A DNA stretch of 35,247 bases from JBOGDS01 sp050743075 (GCA_050743075.1 JBOGDS010000035.1:1-35247); one strand, 5' to 3'; counted from the first letter of the stretch, positions 23,115 to 31,180 are shown. Made by a program: numbers and translations. Notes: generated from the sequence alone by a model not told the origin.

Positions 23115-25006
23115 GACGCCGTCCGGTACATCGAGTCCACCAGCCCGGCGTAGCGCTGCATGATCGCTGACCGCTTGACCTTCTGCGACCCCGTGAGCTC
23201 GCCGTCCTCGTGGTCGAGCTCCTTGGGCAGCAGACGGAAGGCCCTGATCTGCTCGACCGGTGCATGCCGGGAGTTGACCTCGTCGACGATCCCCCGGACC
23301 AGCGTGACGATCTCGGGCTTCTCGGTGAGGTCGCGGTAGGTGGTGTACGGCAGCCGGCGCCGCTGCGCCCACTCGCCCACGGTGTCCAGCTCGATGCCGA
23401 CCAGCGCGGTGAGGTATGTTCGGCGGTCGCCGATGACGACGGCCTCCTTGACGAACGGCGAGGTCTTGAGCTGGTTCTCGATCGGCGACGGCGCGACGTT
23501 CATGCCGCCCGCCGTGATGACGATGTCCTTCATCCGGTCGGTGATCCGCACATGGGTGCCGTCGACCCATTCGCCGACGTCGCCGGTGCGCAGCCAGCCA
23601 TCGGGATTCATCGTCCGGCCGGTGGCGTCGTCGTCCTGCCAGTAGCCGACGAACGTGCCGGGGTGGCGGGTGAGGATCTCGCCGGTGGCCTCGTCGATGC
23701 GGACCTCGACGCCCCAGTGCGGCTCGCCGACCGTGCCGAGCCGGATGCGGCCCGGCCGGTTCGCCGTCGCGACCGCGGTCTGCTCAGTCATGCCGTACAC
23801 CTCGTGCATCGGCACCCCGATGCCCATGAAGAACTTGAGCACCTCGGGGGCGATGGGCGCCGCGCCGGAGGCGGCGTAGCGGACCTTGCGCATGCCCATC
23901 CGGTCGCGCAGGGCACGGAACATGAAGACGTGGCCGATCGCGGACAGGATCCGGGTCTGCCCGGTGTGGCGTCCGCCGCTCTCGACGAGGTGGTCGCCGA
24001 TGCGGTCGGCGATGCCCAGCCAGAAGATGCCGAATCCGCGCTTGACTCGGCTCGCCGACGAGAGCCGGATCCGGACCCCGGCGAGGATCTTCTCCCAGAT
24101 CCGCGGGACGCCGAACAGGATCGTGGGCTGGATCTCGGCGAGGTTCTGCTGGACCGTCGCTATCGACTCGGCGAAGTTCACCTGCACGCCGGCGCCCGCG
24201 TTGAACCAGGTGGTGAACAGGCGCTCGGCGACGTGGCACAGCGGCAGGTATGAGAGGACGACGTCGCTCTCCTTCGCCGGCGGGGACAGGAAGCCGGCCT
24301 TCTCGACCAGAGACTCGATGGCGAACTCGACGTTGACGACCGAGAGCATCGCACCCTTGGGCGCGGACGTCGTCCCCGACGTGTAGATCAAGCTCATCAT
24401 GTCGTCGCTGGTGGCCGCGGCCATCCGGGCCTCGACGGCGCCGGGGTCACGTTCGCGGTGCTGCGCGCCTCGTTCGAACAGCTCATCCCAGGACATCAGC
24501 AACGGATGGTCATAGCGCCCGCGCAGGCCCCGGGGTTCCATGTAGACGACGTGTTCGAGCGCCGGGAGCGCCGTTGAGTCGTCGCGCAGGATGTCGAGCA
24601 CCTTGTCGACCTGCTCCTGGTCCTCGGCAACGAGCACCCGGGCCCCGGAGTCCGCCAGGATGTGCCGCACCTCGGGCCAGGGGTTGGTCGAGTACAGCCC
24701 GGTGGTGGCGCCCCGGACGGCGACGGTGGCGAGGTCGGCGTAGAGCCACTCGCGGCGGTTCTCGGACAGGACGCCGACCCGGTCGCCGGGCTGGACGTCC
24801 AGCGAGAGCAGGCCGTGGCCGACGGTCAGCACCGTGTCCCAGTACTCGGCCCAGGTGACCTCCTGCCAGACCCCGAAGACCTTCTCCCGCATGGCGACGC
24901 GGCTCGGCGCAGAGGCGGCCCGCTCGCGGACCCGGGTGACGATCGTGCGGACGCCCGGCTCGTCGGCGGCGTCCCGGCGGGTAGTCGGCAACGTTGCTGC
25001 TGTCAT
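23111..25006 (-). CDS. Long-chain-type acyl-CoA synthetase (AMP-binding)
   Basis: A 631-residue adenylate-forming ligase. It activates a carboxylate as acyl-AMP and transfers it to CoA. Motifs: P-loop YTSGTTSAPKGAM, the A5 segment EVYGMTEQTA, A7 WLRTGDVGEW, A8 hinge ITDRMKDIVITAGGMNVAPS and the A10 lysine in GSQKVKRSAI. It resembles the long-chain FAA1/FadD15 branch, which in actinomycetes is often embedded inside Liv-type transporter operons, as here between LivG and LivH with four-base overlaps on both sides. That placement implies the imported acid is thioesterified on entry. The actual chain length cannot be read from sequence. Confidence 0.92.
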   Translation of the reverse strand: MTAATLPTTRRDAADEPGVRTIVTRVRERAASAPSRVAMREKVFGVWQEVTWAEYWDTVLTVGHGLLSLDVQPGDRVGVLSENRREWLYADLATVAVRGATTGLYSTNPWPEVRHILADSGARVLVAEDQEQVDKVLDILRDDSTALPALEHVVYMEPRGLRGRYDHPLLMSWDELFERGAQHRERDPGAVEARMAAATSDDMMSLIYTSGTTSAPKGAMLSVVNVEFAIESLVEKAGFLSPPAKESDVVLSYLPLCHVAERLFTTWFNAGAGVQVNFAESIATVQQNLAEIQPTILFGVPRIWEKILAGVRIRLSSASRVKRGFGIFWLGIADRIGDHLVESGGRHTGQTRILSAIGHVFMFRALRDRMGMRKVRYAASGAAPIAPEVLKFFMGIGVPMHEVYGMTEQTAVATANRPGRIRLGTVGEPHWGVEVRIDEATGEILTRHPGTFVGYWQDDDATGRTMNPDGWLRTGDVGEWVDGTHVRITDRMKDIVITAGGMNVAPSPIENQLKTSPFVKEAVVIGDRRTYLTALVGIELDTVGEWAQRRRLPYTTYRDLTEKPEIVTLVRGIVDEVNSRHAPVEQIRAFRLLPKELDHEDGELTGSQKVKRSAIMQRYAGLVDSMYRTAS

Positions 25007-25779
25007 GCCGGGGCCTCCTGCCCGAGGTAGGCCTTGATGACGGCGGGGTCGTGCTGCACCTCGGCCGGCGTGCCCAGCGCGATCTGTACCCCGAAGTCCA
25101 CGACGAGCACCCGGTCGGCGAGGTCCATGACCAGCCCCATGTCGTGCTCGACCATGACGATGGCGATTCCCAGCTCGTCGCGCACGTCGACGACGAAGCG
25201 GGCCATGTCCGCTGTCTCCTCGAGGTTCATGCCGGCCGCAGGCTCGTCGAGCAGGAGCAGCTTGGGCTCCATGGCCAGCGCCCGGCCCAGCTCGACCCGC
25301 TTCTGGATGCCGTAGGGAAGCAGCCCGACCGGCAGAGTGCGCCACTGTTCGAGCTCGAGGAAGTCGACGATGTGCTCGACGACCCTCCGGTGTGCGATCT
25401 CCTCGCGTAGGGCGCGTCCGCGCCAGGCGAACGCCGCAAGGGTGCCGTAGTGGATGTGCTGGTGGCGACCGAGCATGAGGTTGTCGACCAGCGACAGGTT
25501 GGTGAACAGCTCGATCGCCTGGAAAGTTCGGGCCATGCCGAGCTCGGCAATCCGGTGCGGCCGTCGACCGACGATCTCGTCGCCGAGGAAGCGCACGCTG
25601 CCCGGCTGAGGGCGGTAGACCCCTGACAGCACGTTGAAGATCGAGGTCTTGCCCGCGCCGTTCGGCCCGATGATGGCCAGCAACTCGGTCGGGCCGACCG
25701 TGAAGGACACACCGTCGATCGCCGTCACGCCGGCGAACCGCAGCGTGACGTCGCGGACGTCGAGCACCGGCTCGCTCAC
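25003..25779 (-). CDS. ABC transporter ATP-binding protein (LivG type)
   Basis: A 258-residue ATPase. Walker A is IGPNGAGKTS, the ABC signature is degenerate (LPYGIQKRVELGRAL instead of LSxGxQ), Walker B is LLLLDEPAAGMN (typical LivG wording), followed by the switch His in VMVEHDMGLVMDLADRV. The family-specific insert around LMLGRHQHIHYG is present. The GTG at 25779 gives a GTGA overlap with LivF, matching the rest of the operon; a GTG at 25788 is possible. Confidence 0.92.
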   Translation of the reverse strand: MSEPVLDVRDVTLRFAGVTAIDGVSFTVGPTELLAIIGPNGAGKTSIFNVLSGVYRPQPGSVRFLGDEIVGRRPHRIAELGMARTFQAIELFTNLSLVDNLMLGRHQHIHYGTLAAFAWRGRALREEIAHRRVVEHIVDFLELEQWRTLPVGLLPYGIQKRVELGRALAMEPKLLLLDEPAAGMNLEETADMARFVVDVRDELGIAIVMVEHDMGLVMDLADRVLVVDFGVQIALGTPAEVQHDPAVIKAYLGQEAPA

Positions 25780-26561
25780 GAGACCCACCGCTTGCGCCGC
25801 TTGTAGTGCTTGACGTTCCGGAACGACTGGGCCGCGCCTTCCGGGCCGAGACCCAGATAGAACTCACGGACGTCGTCGTCCTGCAGCAGGGCGGCGGCCG
25901 ACCGGTCCATCACGACCTTGCCGGTCTCCAGGACGTAGCCGTGTGCGGCGATCGACAGCGCCATGGTCGCGTTCTGCTCGACCAGCAGGACTGCCGTGCC
26001 CTGCTTGTTGATCTCGACGATGAGATCGCGGATCTGCTGGACGAGCTTCGGTGCCAAGCCCAGGCTCGGCTCGTCGAGCAGCAGGTAGCGCGGCTGCGAC
26101 ATCAGTGCGCGGCCCATCGCGAGCATCTGCTGCTCGCCGCCGGACAGGTAGCCGGCGCGCTGGCTCCGGCGCTCCCGAAGGATCGGGAAGAGGTCGTAGA
26201 CCCGCTCCAGGCTGGCGTTGACGGACCGGCGATTGGTGTGCGCGCCGACCCGCAGGTTCTCCTCGACCGACAGCTCACCGAAGACCCGGCGTCCCTCCAT
26301 GACCTGGGCGACGCCTCGGCTCACGATGGCGGCTGGCTGCTCGGTGTGGATGGGGCGCTCGTCCAGCAGCACCGAGCCCTTGGTCACGTCGCCGTTGTGC
26401 ACGTCGAGCAGGCCCGTGATGGCGCGCAGCAGGGTGGTCTTGCCGGCACCGTTCGCCCCGAGCAGGGCCACGATCGCGCGCTCAGGCACCTCCAGGCTGA
26501 CGCCGCGGAGCACCTGCATCACCTCGTCGTAGACCACGTCGAGGTTGCGTACGGCCAGCAC
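25776..26561 (-). CDS. ABC transporter ATP-binding protein (LivF type)
   Basis: A 261-residue ATPase. Walker A LGANGAGKTT, signature LSGGEQQMLAMGRAL, Walker B YLLLDEPSLGLAP and switch His replaced by Gln in LLVEQNATMAL, as usual for LivF. The C-terminus is extended and basic (KHYKRRKRW). I chose GTG 26561 because a GGAGG lies nine bases upstream and MLAVRNLDVVY is the usual LivF opening; an in-frame ATG at 26591 would add ten residues but has no ribosome site and lies almost at the predicted transcription start. First gene of the six-gene operon LivF-LivG-ligase-LivH-LivM-binding protein. Confidence 0.9.
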   Translation of the reverse strand: MLAVRNLDVVYDEVMQVLRGVSLEVPERAIVALLGANGAGKTTLLRAITGLLDVHNGDVTKGSVLLDERPIHTEQPAAIVSRGVAQVMEGRRVFGELSVEENLRVGAHTNRRSVNASLERVYDLFPILRERRSQRAGYLSGGEQQMLAMGRALMSQPRYLLLDEPSLGLAPKLVQQIRDLIVEINKQGTAVLLVEQNATMALSIAAHGYVLETGKVVMDRSAAALLQDDDVREFYLGLGPEGAAQSFRNVKHYKRRKRWVS

Positions 26562-26603
26562 GCCGGCCCACCTCCGGATCGCAGACGTCATCGGGTGCGA
26601 AGT

Positions 26604-26638
26604 GAGACGACTCTGCCGTGTGTCTCGCGGTGTGTCTA
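26604..26638 (-). promoter_or_regulatory. Promoter and operator (GAGAC-N13-GTCTC) of the transporter operon
   Basis: The inverted repeat GAGAC (26604-26608) and GTCTC (26622-26626) has the same 13-base spacing as the site in front of the TetR gene and shares the flanks GTGAGAC and TGTCTCGC. On the minus strand a -35-like TAGACA (26638-26633) is followed after 17 bp by CAGAGT (26615-26610) as -10, so the operator covers the promoter. Transcription should start near 26602. Confidence 0.7.
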
Positions 26639-26798
26639 CGGTTCGGCCCGATTTGTTACCGACGAGTTGGTTGACCCTGCCAGGGCGTGTGCCGATCGCT
26701 CGGCGCCGGAGCGTGCGGCCGGATTCCTCTCTACCGGGCGCCATAGATCCGCGTCGTCCTCGACGACACGTTCGCGACCGAGGGGATAGCTTCGGCTC

Positions 26799-27176
26799 AT
26801 GCTCGACCACGTGTCGATTCCGGTGCGGGACGTCGAGGCGTCGGTTCGCTTCTACCTGGACGTCTTCGCTCCGCTGGGCCTGCATGAGGCAATGCGTTAT
26901 CAGCGCGACGAAATGCCAGTGGTCGGGTTGGCCGGACCGGACGGCTTCCCCCACTTCTGGTTGGGCACGGCCACCAATGACCCGCTCGACGAGGTGCACG
27001 TGGCGTTCACCGCCCCGGACCGCACATCGGTGGACCGTGTCCACGCCGCTGCCCTGCTCGCCCGCGCGGAAGTCCTGCACATCCCCAGGCTGTGGCCGGA
27101 GTATCACCCGACCTACTACGCGGTCTTCTTGCGCGACCTCGACGGCAACAATGTCGAAGCAGTGTGCCACGCCTGA
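26799..27176 (+). CDS. VOC (glyoxalase/bleomycin resistance) family protein
   Basis: A 125-residue single VOC module with the beta-alpha-beta-beta-beta repeat: MLDHVSIPVRDVEASVRFYLDVFAPLGL in the first half (metal His in DHVSI) and HVAFTAPDRTSVDRVHAAAL to YAVFLRDLDGNNVEAVCH in the second, with the closing Glu in NNVEAV. The family covers glyoxalases, isomerases and dioxygenases; the specific reaction is not evident. It has no Shine-Dalgarno; TAGCTT about 7 bp upstream may be a leaderless -10. It is divergent from the LivF operon and not obviously part of it. Confidence 0.8.
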   Translation: MLDHVSIPVRDVEASVRFYLDVFAPLGLHEAMRYQRDEMPVVGLAGPDGFPHFWLGTATNDPLDEVHVAFTAPDRTSVDRVHAAALLARAEVLHIPRLWPEYHPTYYAVFLRDLDGNNVEAVCHA

Positions 27177-27193
27177 ACGTCTCTGGCCTCAGG

Positions 27194-27418
27194 TCACAGG
27201 ATCGCGCCGCGTGGCGCTATCTCGACCGCGGCAACGCCCCGGCCGTACAGCGCCACCATGCGGTCGCCGTGTCTGCTGCGAAGCACGCCGGAGTCTTCCG
27301 CGAGGGTCGAGATGACGTGATCGATGACATCGTCTGTGCTGACCGTGTCGGGATCGTCGAAGGTGACGTCGATGTGATCACCGCTGGTGAGCCGGACGCG
27401 CAAGACAACTCCAGCCAT
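27194..27418 (-). CDS. Small hypothetical protein
   Basis: A 74-residue protein, predicted mixed alpha/beta (MAGVVLRVRLTSGDHIDV, DDVIDHVISTLAEDSG, MVALYGRGVAAVEIAP). No family is recognised. The strand-helix-strand pattern is consistent with a small beta-rich fold and there is no signal or membrane segment. The ATG at 27418 is preferred over an upstream in-frame start because the coding pattern begins there. It lies convergent with the VOC gene and downstream of the terminator of the cold-shock gene. Confidence 0.55.
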   Translation of the reverse strand: MAGVVLRVRLTSGDHIDVTFDDPDTVSTDDVIDHVISTLAEDSGVLRSRHGDRMVALYGRGVAAVEIAPRGAIL

Positions 27419-27442
27419 GGTGGCCCACCCTAGAGGCCGCAC

Positions 27443-27484
27443 GCACAGAGGGACCCCACCGAAGACGGTGGGGTCCCTCTGTGC
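27443..27484 (-). terminator. Strong hairpin terminator of the cold-shock gene
   Basis: GCACAGAGGGACCCCACCG (27443-27461) and CGGTGGGGTCCCTCTGTGC (27466-27484) form a perfect 19-bp stem with a four-base loop, 19 bp after the stop of the cold-shock gene on the minus strand. There is no following T tract, as is common for terminators in high-GC actinomycetes. Confidence 0.85.
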
Positions 27485-27503
27485 GGTACCGGCGAGCGTC
27501 AGC

Positions 27504-27707
27504 TCAGATGGGCCGTACGTTCTCGGCCTGCGGGCCCTTCTGGCCCTGTGTGACGTCGAACTCGACGCGCTGGTTCTCGTCCAGCGAGCGGTAGCCCTCG
27601 GCCGCGATGGCCGAGTAGTGCACGAACACGTCGGCGCCGCCGCCGTCCTGCGCGATGAAGCCGAAGCCCTTCTCGCCGTTGAACCACTTCACAGTGCCCT
27701 GGGTCAT
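27504..27707 (-). CDS. Cold-shock domain protein
   Basis: A 67-residue CspA-family RNA chaperone: MTQGTVKWFNGEKGFGFIAQ with a canonical RNP1, DVFVHYSAIA as RNP2, and GQKGPQAENVRPI at the end. GAAGGAG lies six bases before the ATG at 27707. The open frame runs about 64 codons further upstream, but that region is its long 5' leader (to about 27884), which holds a hairpin resembling an intrinsic terminator. Closely related to the protein at 15618-15818. Confidence 0.94.
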   Translation of the reverse strand: MTQGTVKWFNGEKGFGFIAQDGGGADVFVHYSAIAAEGYRSLDENQRVEFDVTQGQKGPQAENVRPI

Positions 27708-27820
27708 GTCTTGCTCCTTCTGTGGTACGGATGCAGGGCCGGCGCGATCGCCGATCCCTGGGTTGCCGCGGTCGTCGTCCCACATCCGGAGACCGATGCT
27801 CGAGGTCCACGCAATGAAGA

Positions 27821-27852
27821 AACGCCCGGCGGAGTAACAATCCGCGGGCGTT
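27821..27852 (-). promoter_or_regulatory. Terminator-like hairpin in the cold-shock leader
   Basis: On the minus strand AACGCCCGCGGA (27852-27841) pairs with TCCGCCGGGCGTT (27833-27821) with one bulge and a seven-base loop, followed at once by TCTTC, making a T-rich run GTTTCTTC. It lies about 115 bases before the start codon, inside the leader. A -10-like TACCAT on the minus strand (27895-27890) would start the transcript just ahead. It may be an attenuator or a leader fold that responds to temperature. Confidence 0.55.
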
Positions 27853-28054
27853 CGAAAACGTGCCAAGAACTGCTCATGCAACCAGGACGATGGTAGCACG
27901 TTCAGGCACGCGTCCTGTCCCGCGCCAGCGGTGCTCCTCGGTCACGGGACGGTCGCGCCCAACCACTCAGGGCTGATGTTGCCCGGCGGCGGCGACACGC
28001 CCCTCCAGGTCAGGCGGGCTCGTAGGGCTCCTGACAGCCCGAGGATGTTGCCGG

Positions 28055-28258
28055 CGGGGGGTGCACGCGCCGTTCGGTGTGATCCGTCAGGCTCTGCACG
28101 GCGGTCATGTCGACGAGCTCATCGTCTCGATCGCGCCCGTCATCCTCGGCGCCGGAAGACAGCTGTTCGAAGGGTTCGACCAGTCGGTTGGCCTCGAGCA
28201 GGTCAGCGCGAGGCAGTCTCCGTGGGTGACACTCCTGAGGTACACAGTGGTGCGCTGA
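28055..28258 (+). pseudogene. Remnant of a RibD/DHFR-like reductase (C-terminal part)
   Basis: About 65 residues match the C-terminal half of the RibD_C dihydrofolate-reductase-like family: GVIRQALHGGHVDELIVSIA, PVILGAGRQLFEGFDQ, then SPWVTLLRYTVVR at the end. The N-terminal two thirds are missing: upstream bases in this frame do not resemble the family, although DVAGGG-like codons in a shifted frame (28044-28060) suggest a frameshifted continuation. A GTG at 28061 could start translation of a short product, but the substrate-binding N-terminus would be absent. Confidence 0.75.
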
Positions 28259-28312
28259 TCGCGTCGACTTCGTCGCCAAGCGGTTCCGTCCCGCGAGTCT
28301 GGTGGGCGTGGG

Positions 28313-28777
28313 CTACCCGAGGATCTTCTCGAAGCATCGAGCGGTGTCGTCCCCGATCCACTTGCCGAAGGCTGCGATTGGTGCGAACCCGGCGGCGATG
28401 TAGAAGCGGAGCGCTTCGGGTTGGGGTTCGCCGGCACGAAGGCGTAGCACGGAGACGCCGGCGCCGCGGGCGTGCGCCTCCAGTGTGGCGAGGAGCGCAC
28501 GCGCCACTCCTGCCCCGCGGTGCCCGGGTGCGACATACATGACATCGAGTTCGGCGACGTGATCGTCCAGCTGGGACAGTGCGATGCTACCTACCGGGTG
28601 TCCGTTGTCCGTGGCCACCCAGAAGCCGCCAACTGCTCCTGTGAACGCCGCCGGGTCGAAGGGGTTCGGTGCGGTGAAGCCGTACCGGCGCTGTACTTCG
28701 TCCCAGAGTGCGTCGCTCAACGCTCGGGCCGGCGGCGAGAAGGGGTCGCAGGGGAGAATGACGATCTGGCCGGCCAT
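28313..28777 (-). CDS. GNAT-family N-acetyltransferase
   Basis: A 154-residue acetyltransferase. The acetyl-CoA-binding motif A is VMYVAPGHRGAGVARALLAT (RGxGxA), preceded by strand VAELD and followed by VLRLRAGEPQPEALRFYIAAGFAPI (motif B). The N-terminus has the GFWVATDNGHPVGSIAL strands. The acceptor is unknown. Codon use and length are normal. It is convergent with the decayed reductase. Confidence 0.88.
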   Translation of the reverse strand: MAGQIVILPCDPFSPPARALSDALWDEVQRRYGFTAPNPFDPAAFTGAVGGFWVATDNGHPVGSIALSQLDDHVAELDVMYVAPGHRGAGVARALLATLEAHARGAGVSVLRLRAGEPQPEALRFYIAAGFAPIAAFGKWIGDDTARCFEKILG

Positions 28778-28894
28778 CGGATGTCACCGTTCGGTCGCCG
28801 CGGGCATGGTCGGCCCGGTCGCTGAGTGTGGTTGTCGAAGCCAAGGCTACGTTGCAGATCCCACGCGCGGCATCTCTGCCCAGTCGCCCTCTCC

Positions 28895-29296
28895 TCACGT
28901 CCTCGTGCGGCAACGGAGATGGACCATGCCGTTGCCGAAACGGCGTTCGTCCAGCAGGTCGAGCTGGAGGCGGACATGGTCGGGGAAGAACTGCTTGCCG
29001 CCACCTACCACGACGGGCGCGAGGAACAGATGGCACTCGTCGACCAACCCGACCTTGATCGCCTGGGCGGCGAGGTCGGGATCGCCCACGGTGATGTCAC
29101 GTCCCGCCGATGCTTTCATCTGCCGGACCGCTTCAGGGTCGAAGTCTCGCTCGATCCGCGTCCGGGCGCTGGATACGGTCTTCAGCGTCCTGGAGTATAC
29201 GATCTTGTCCCCCGCGCGCCAGATCTCCGCGAAGTCCTGCAGGAAGGACGGCTGATCGGTGTTCGCGGTCTCCCAGCCGACCATGACGTCGTACAT
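28895..29296 (-). pseudogene. RibD/DHFR-like reductase, N-terminus lost
   Basis: 133 residues match the C-terminal three quarters of the YwjB/RibD_C dihydrofolate-reductase-like family (MYDVMVGWETANTDQP, EIWRAGDKIVYSRTL, AGRDITVGDPDLAAQAIKVGLVDECHLFL, PVVVGGGKQFFP). Upstream in frame the family sequence continues for only a few residues (YLYGRR) before a TAA near 29331, so the NADPH-binding N-terminal ~40 residues are gone. Translation from ATG 29296 is possible but the product should be inactive. Close to two other members of the family. Confidence 0.72.
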
Positions 29297-29748
29297 CCGG
29301 CGCCCGTACAGGTAAGACTCGCGAATGAATTAGGCATGTTTGTCCGGGACGGGAGCCGTGGCGTTGTGCTATGGCCACTGCGGATACACCCATCAAGATC
29401 GGGACAGTCCGGAAACTCCCGCTAGCGGACGGTGGAAAGTTCGCGTCCGTGCGAGGATCGGGAACCATGTCCCTACCGGCCCCAGGTCACAACCGGAGCG
29501 ACCTGGCTCCGGCTCGACGTTCGTGACCGCGGCCATATCGGACAGCCCGCATTTCGAGGCCTGGCTTCGTGCTGTCGGTCCTGACTGCCCAACGGACAGT
29601 CGGGACCGTCGGCACGAAGACTTGGGCGAAGGCGCTCGGCACGGCAGGAGTGCTGAGGTCGCTATCGAACAGCGATCGTGACGCCTCGACGGCGCCCGGG
29701 CACGTTGCCCCTCGGCGGCAAAGAACATCGTGGTCGATCGGCCCGTGA
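29297..29748. other. Gene-free stretch with overlapping hairpins
   Basis: No credible coding region in either strand. It contains the broken 5' end of the reductase at 28895-29296 and, at 29482-29512, two mutually exclusive hairpins: CCAGGTC with GACCTGG, and CCGGAGC with GCTCCGG. A further GGTCAC (29485) to GTGACC (29523) pairing is possible. No promoter pair is clear. Confidence 0.5.
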
Positions 29749-30345
29749 TCAGCCGTGGACGACGCTGTAGTCGACCGCGACGACGCCGTTCGCGTATCGC
29801 TCGACGCCGTCCAGGTGAAGCTGAGGTGGCTGGTCGACCTTGTCGAACCAACAGGCGCCCGCCGAATAGACGGGGTAGACCAGCAGCCTGAACTGGTCAA
29901 CGAGGCCCAGGCGGACAAAGTCCTGAACGAGCAAGGCTCCGCCGGCCAGATGGATATCGCGGCCCGACTGCTGCTTCAGCTCGGTGACGAAGCGGACGAG
30001 GTCGTCATCGCTGGGCGTGACAACCCGTTCGCTATTCGCCCAGGTCAGCGGATCGGTTCCGGCTTTCCTGGTGAAGACGTACTTGTGGTAGTCGTTCATC
30101 TTCCTGGCCATGCGCTGGTTGATCTCGGCGTTGGCGTCGGCGTAGCCGGTTTCGGCGGTGAGTGCACCTGGCCAGTAGGCGGCCATCTCGTCATAGGTCG
30201 TCGATCCGACGAGGATCGCGTCAAAGGTGTCATACCGACGATCGATCTCGGCGTACTGCGCGTCATCGACCCCCGTCATCCAGGTCGCCGGGTCGTCCAC
30301 GCGGCCGTTAATCGTCGTCTGCATGGCCATGACTACCTTGCGCAT
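29749..30345 (-). CDS. Dihydrofolate reductase-like (RibD_C) protein
   Basis: A 198-residue intact member of the RibD_C/DHFR-like family: MRKVVMAMQTTINGRVDDP at the N-terminus, FDAILVGSTTYDEMAAYWPG, KYVFTRKAGTDPLTW, LKQQSGRDIHLAGGALLVQDF and RLGLVDQFRLLVYPV. The fold binds NADPH; most such proteins have unknown substrates and do not replace FolA. AAGGGA lies about 10 bases before the ATG at 30345. Two degraded relatives lie within 2 kb, which suggests local duplication or repeated acquisition. Confidence 0.87.
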   Translation of the reverse strand: MRKVVMAMQTTINGRVDDPATWMTGVDDAQYAEIDRRYDTFDAILVGSTTYDEMAAYWPGALTAETGYADANAEINQRMARKMNDYHKYVFTRKAGTDPLTWANSERVVTPSDDDLVRFVTELKQQSGRDIHLAGGALLVQDFVRLGLVDQFRLLVYPVYSAGACWFDKVDQPPQLHLDGVERYANGVVAVDYSVVHG

Positions 30346-30570
30346 AAGGCATTCCCTTTCGGTGCTGGTGGCTGGGAGTCCGATCTGCCATCGGAACTCT
30401 CCGTCCAGCCTGAGGGGCATGAGCTGGTGCCGCAATGCTCAGACGTCGCACAACCGTGCTCGTTCATCCCGGCGTGCGGCGCGGCGCGTTCCACCCCGAA
30501 CGCATCGGACTCGGACCAATGGGCGTGCTCGTCAGGTCGTGGACCGCTGCCCGATTAGACACTCCACGAC

Positions 30571-30606
30571 TGAGGGAGCCCGCCGGACATATGGTGGGCT
30601 CCCTCA
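30571..30606 (-). terminator. Hairpin terminator of the DUF1772 operon
   Basis: TGAGGGAGCCCGCC (30571-30584) and GGTGGGCTCCCTCA (30593-30606) pair over 14 bp with one G-T pair and an eight-base loop, 13 bp after the stop of the DUF1772 gene. No T tract. It separates this operon from the reductase gene. Confidence 0.75.
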
Positions 30607-30619
30607 CTCGCGGACTTGA

Positions 30620-31180
30620 CTACGCCCGGTGCCGACGTCCGTGCAGGAGGAGTGCGCGGGCGAGTGCGGCGAGGGCTGCGGTGCAGAACAGGGTGCGCAC
30701 GATGTTCCAGACCACCCACGGTGCTTCGAATTGGTCGCGGACGTGGGCGAGGTCGGCGATGTTGTCGGGGTTGCCAGCCTCGTTGATCTGTAGGTTGAGC
30801 GGGATGTGGATGCCGCCGGTGATCGCGAGGACGACCCCGTAGAGAACGAGCGCGGCGACGACCCAGCGTACGGCGGCCCCTGGGGCGAAGCGTGCCTGGA
30901 GCACGGTCGCGAGAATGACGAGCAGCATCGCCAGGGTGAAGCTCAGAGGAAACCACGGGTTCTCGTTGAACCGCTGCGTGATCACCACGAAGGTGTGGTC
31001 GTCGACGCCGGCCAGGTTGGGCATCACCACAACTGCGAACGTGAAGTTCAGCCCGGCGACGAGGGCCATCACGATCACCGAAGCGCCGAGCGCGAGCCCG
31101 ACCCACCCGTGACCGCCGGAGCCGTGACAGACCGCCCGAGCCGGGCTGGGCGGCGGGTAGTGGATGTCGTGGCCGCTCAT
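30620..31180 (-). CDS. DUF1772 (anthrone-oxygenase-like) membrane protein
   Basis: A 186-residue membrane protein with four hydrophobic segments (about residues 28-52, 75-96, 105-125 and 158-178). The family features are NFTFAVVVMPNL in the first helix, RFNENPWFPLSF and GGIHIPLNLQINEAGN with LAHVRDQFEAPWVVWNIVRT. DUF1772 includes the anthrone oxygenase of fungal polyketide pathways, but bacterial members are mostly uncharacterised. Its ATG overlaps the stop of the NmrA gene (ATGA), so the two are co-translated, and the pair is probably controlled by the AraC regulator next door. Confidence 0.85.
   Translation of the reverse strand: MSGHDIHYPPPSPARAVCHGSGGHGWVGLALGASVIVMALVAGLNFTFAVVVMPNLAGVDDHTFVVITQRFNENPWFPLSFTLAMLLVILATVLQARFAPGAAVRWVVAALVLYGVVLAITGGIHIPLNLQINEAGNPDNIADLAHVRDQFEAPWVVWNIVRTLFCTAALAALARALLLHGRRHRA

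Noticed and set aside
29393..29918. Open frames of about 140-150 codons on the minus strand
   Set aside because: They overlap the intact reductase in another frame and extend into a region with no coding character or family match.
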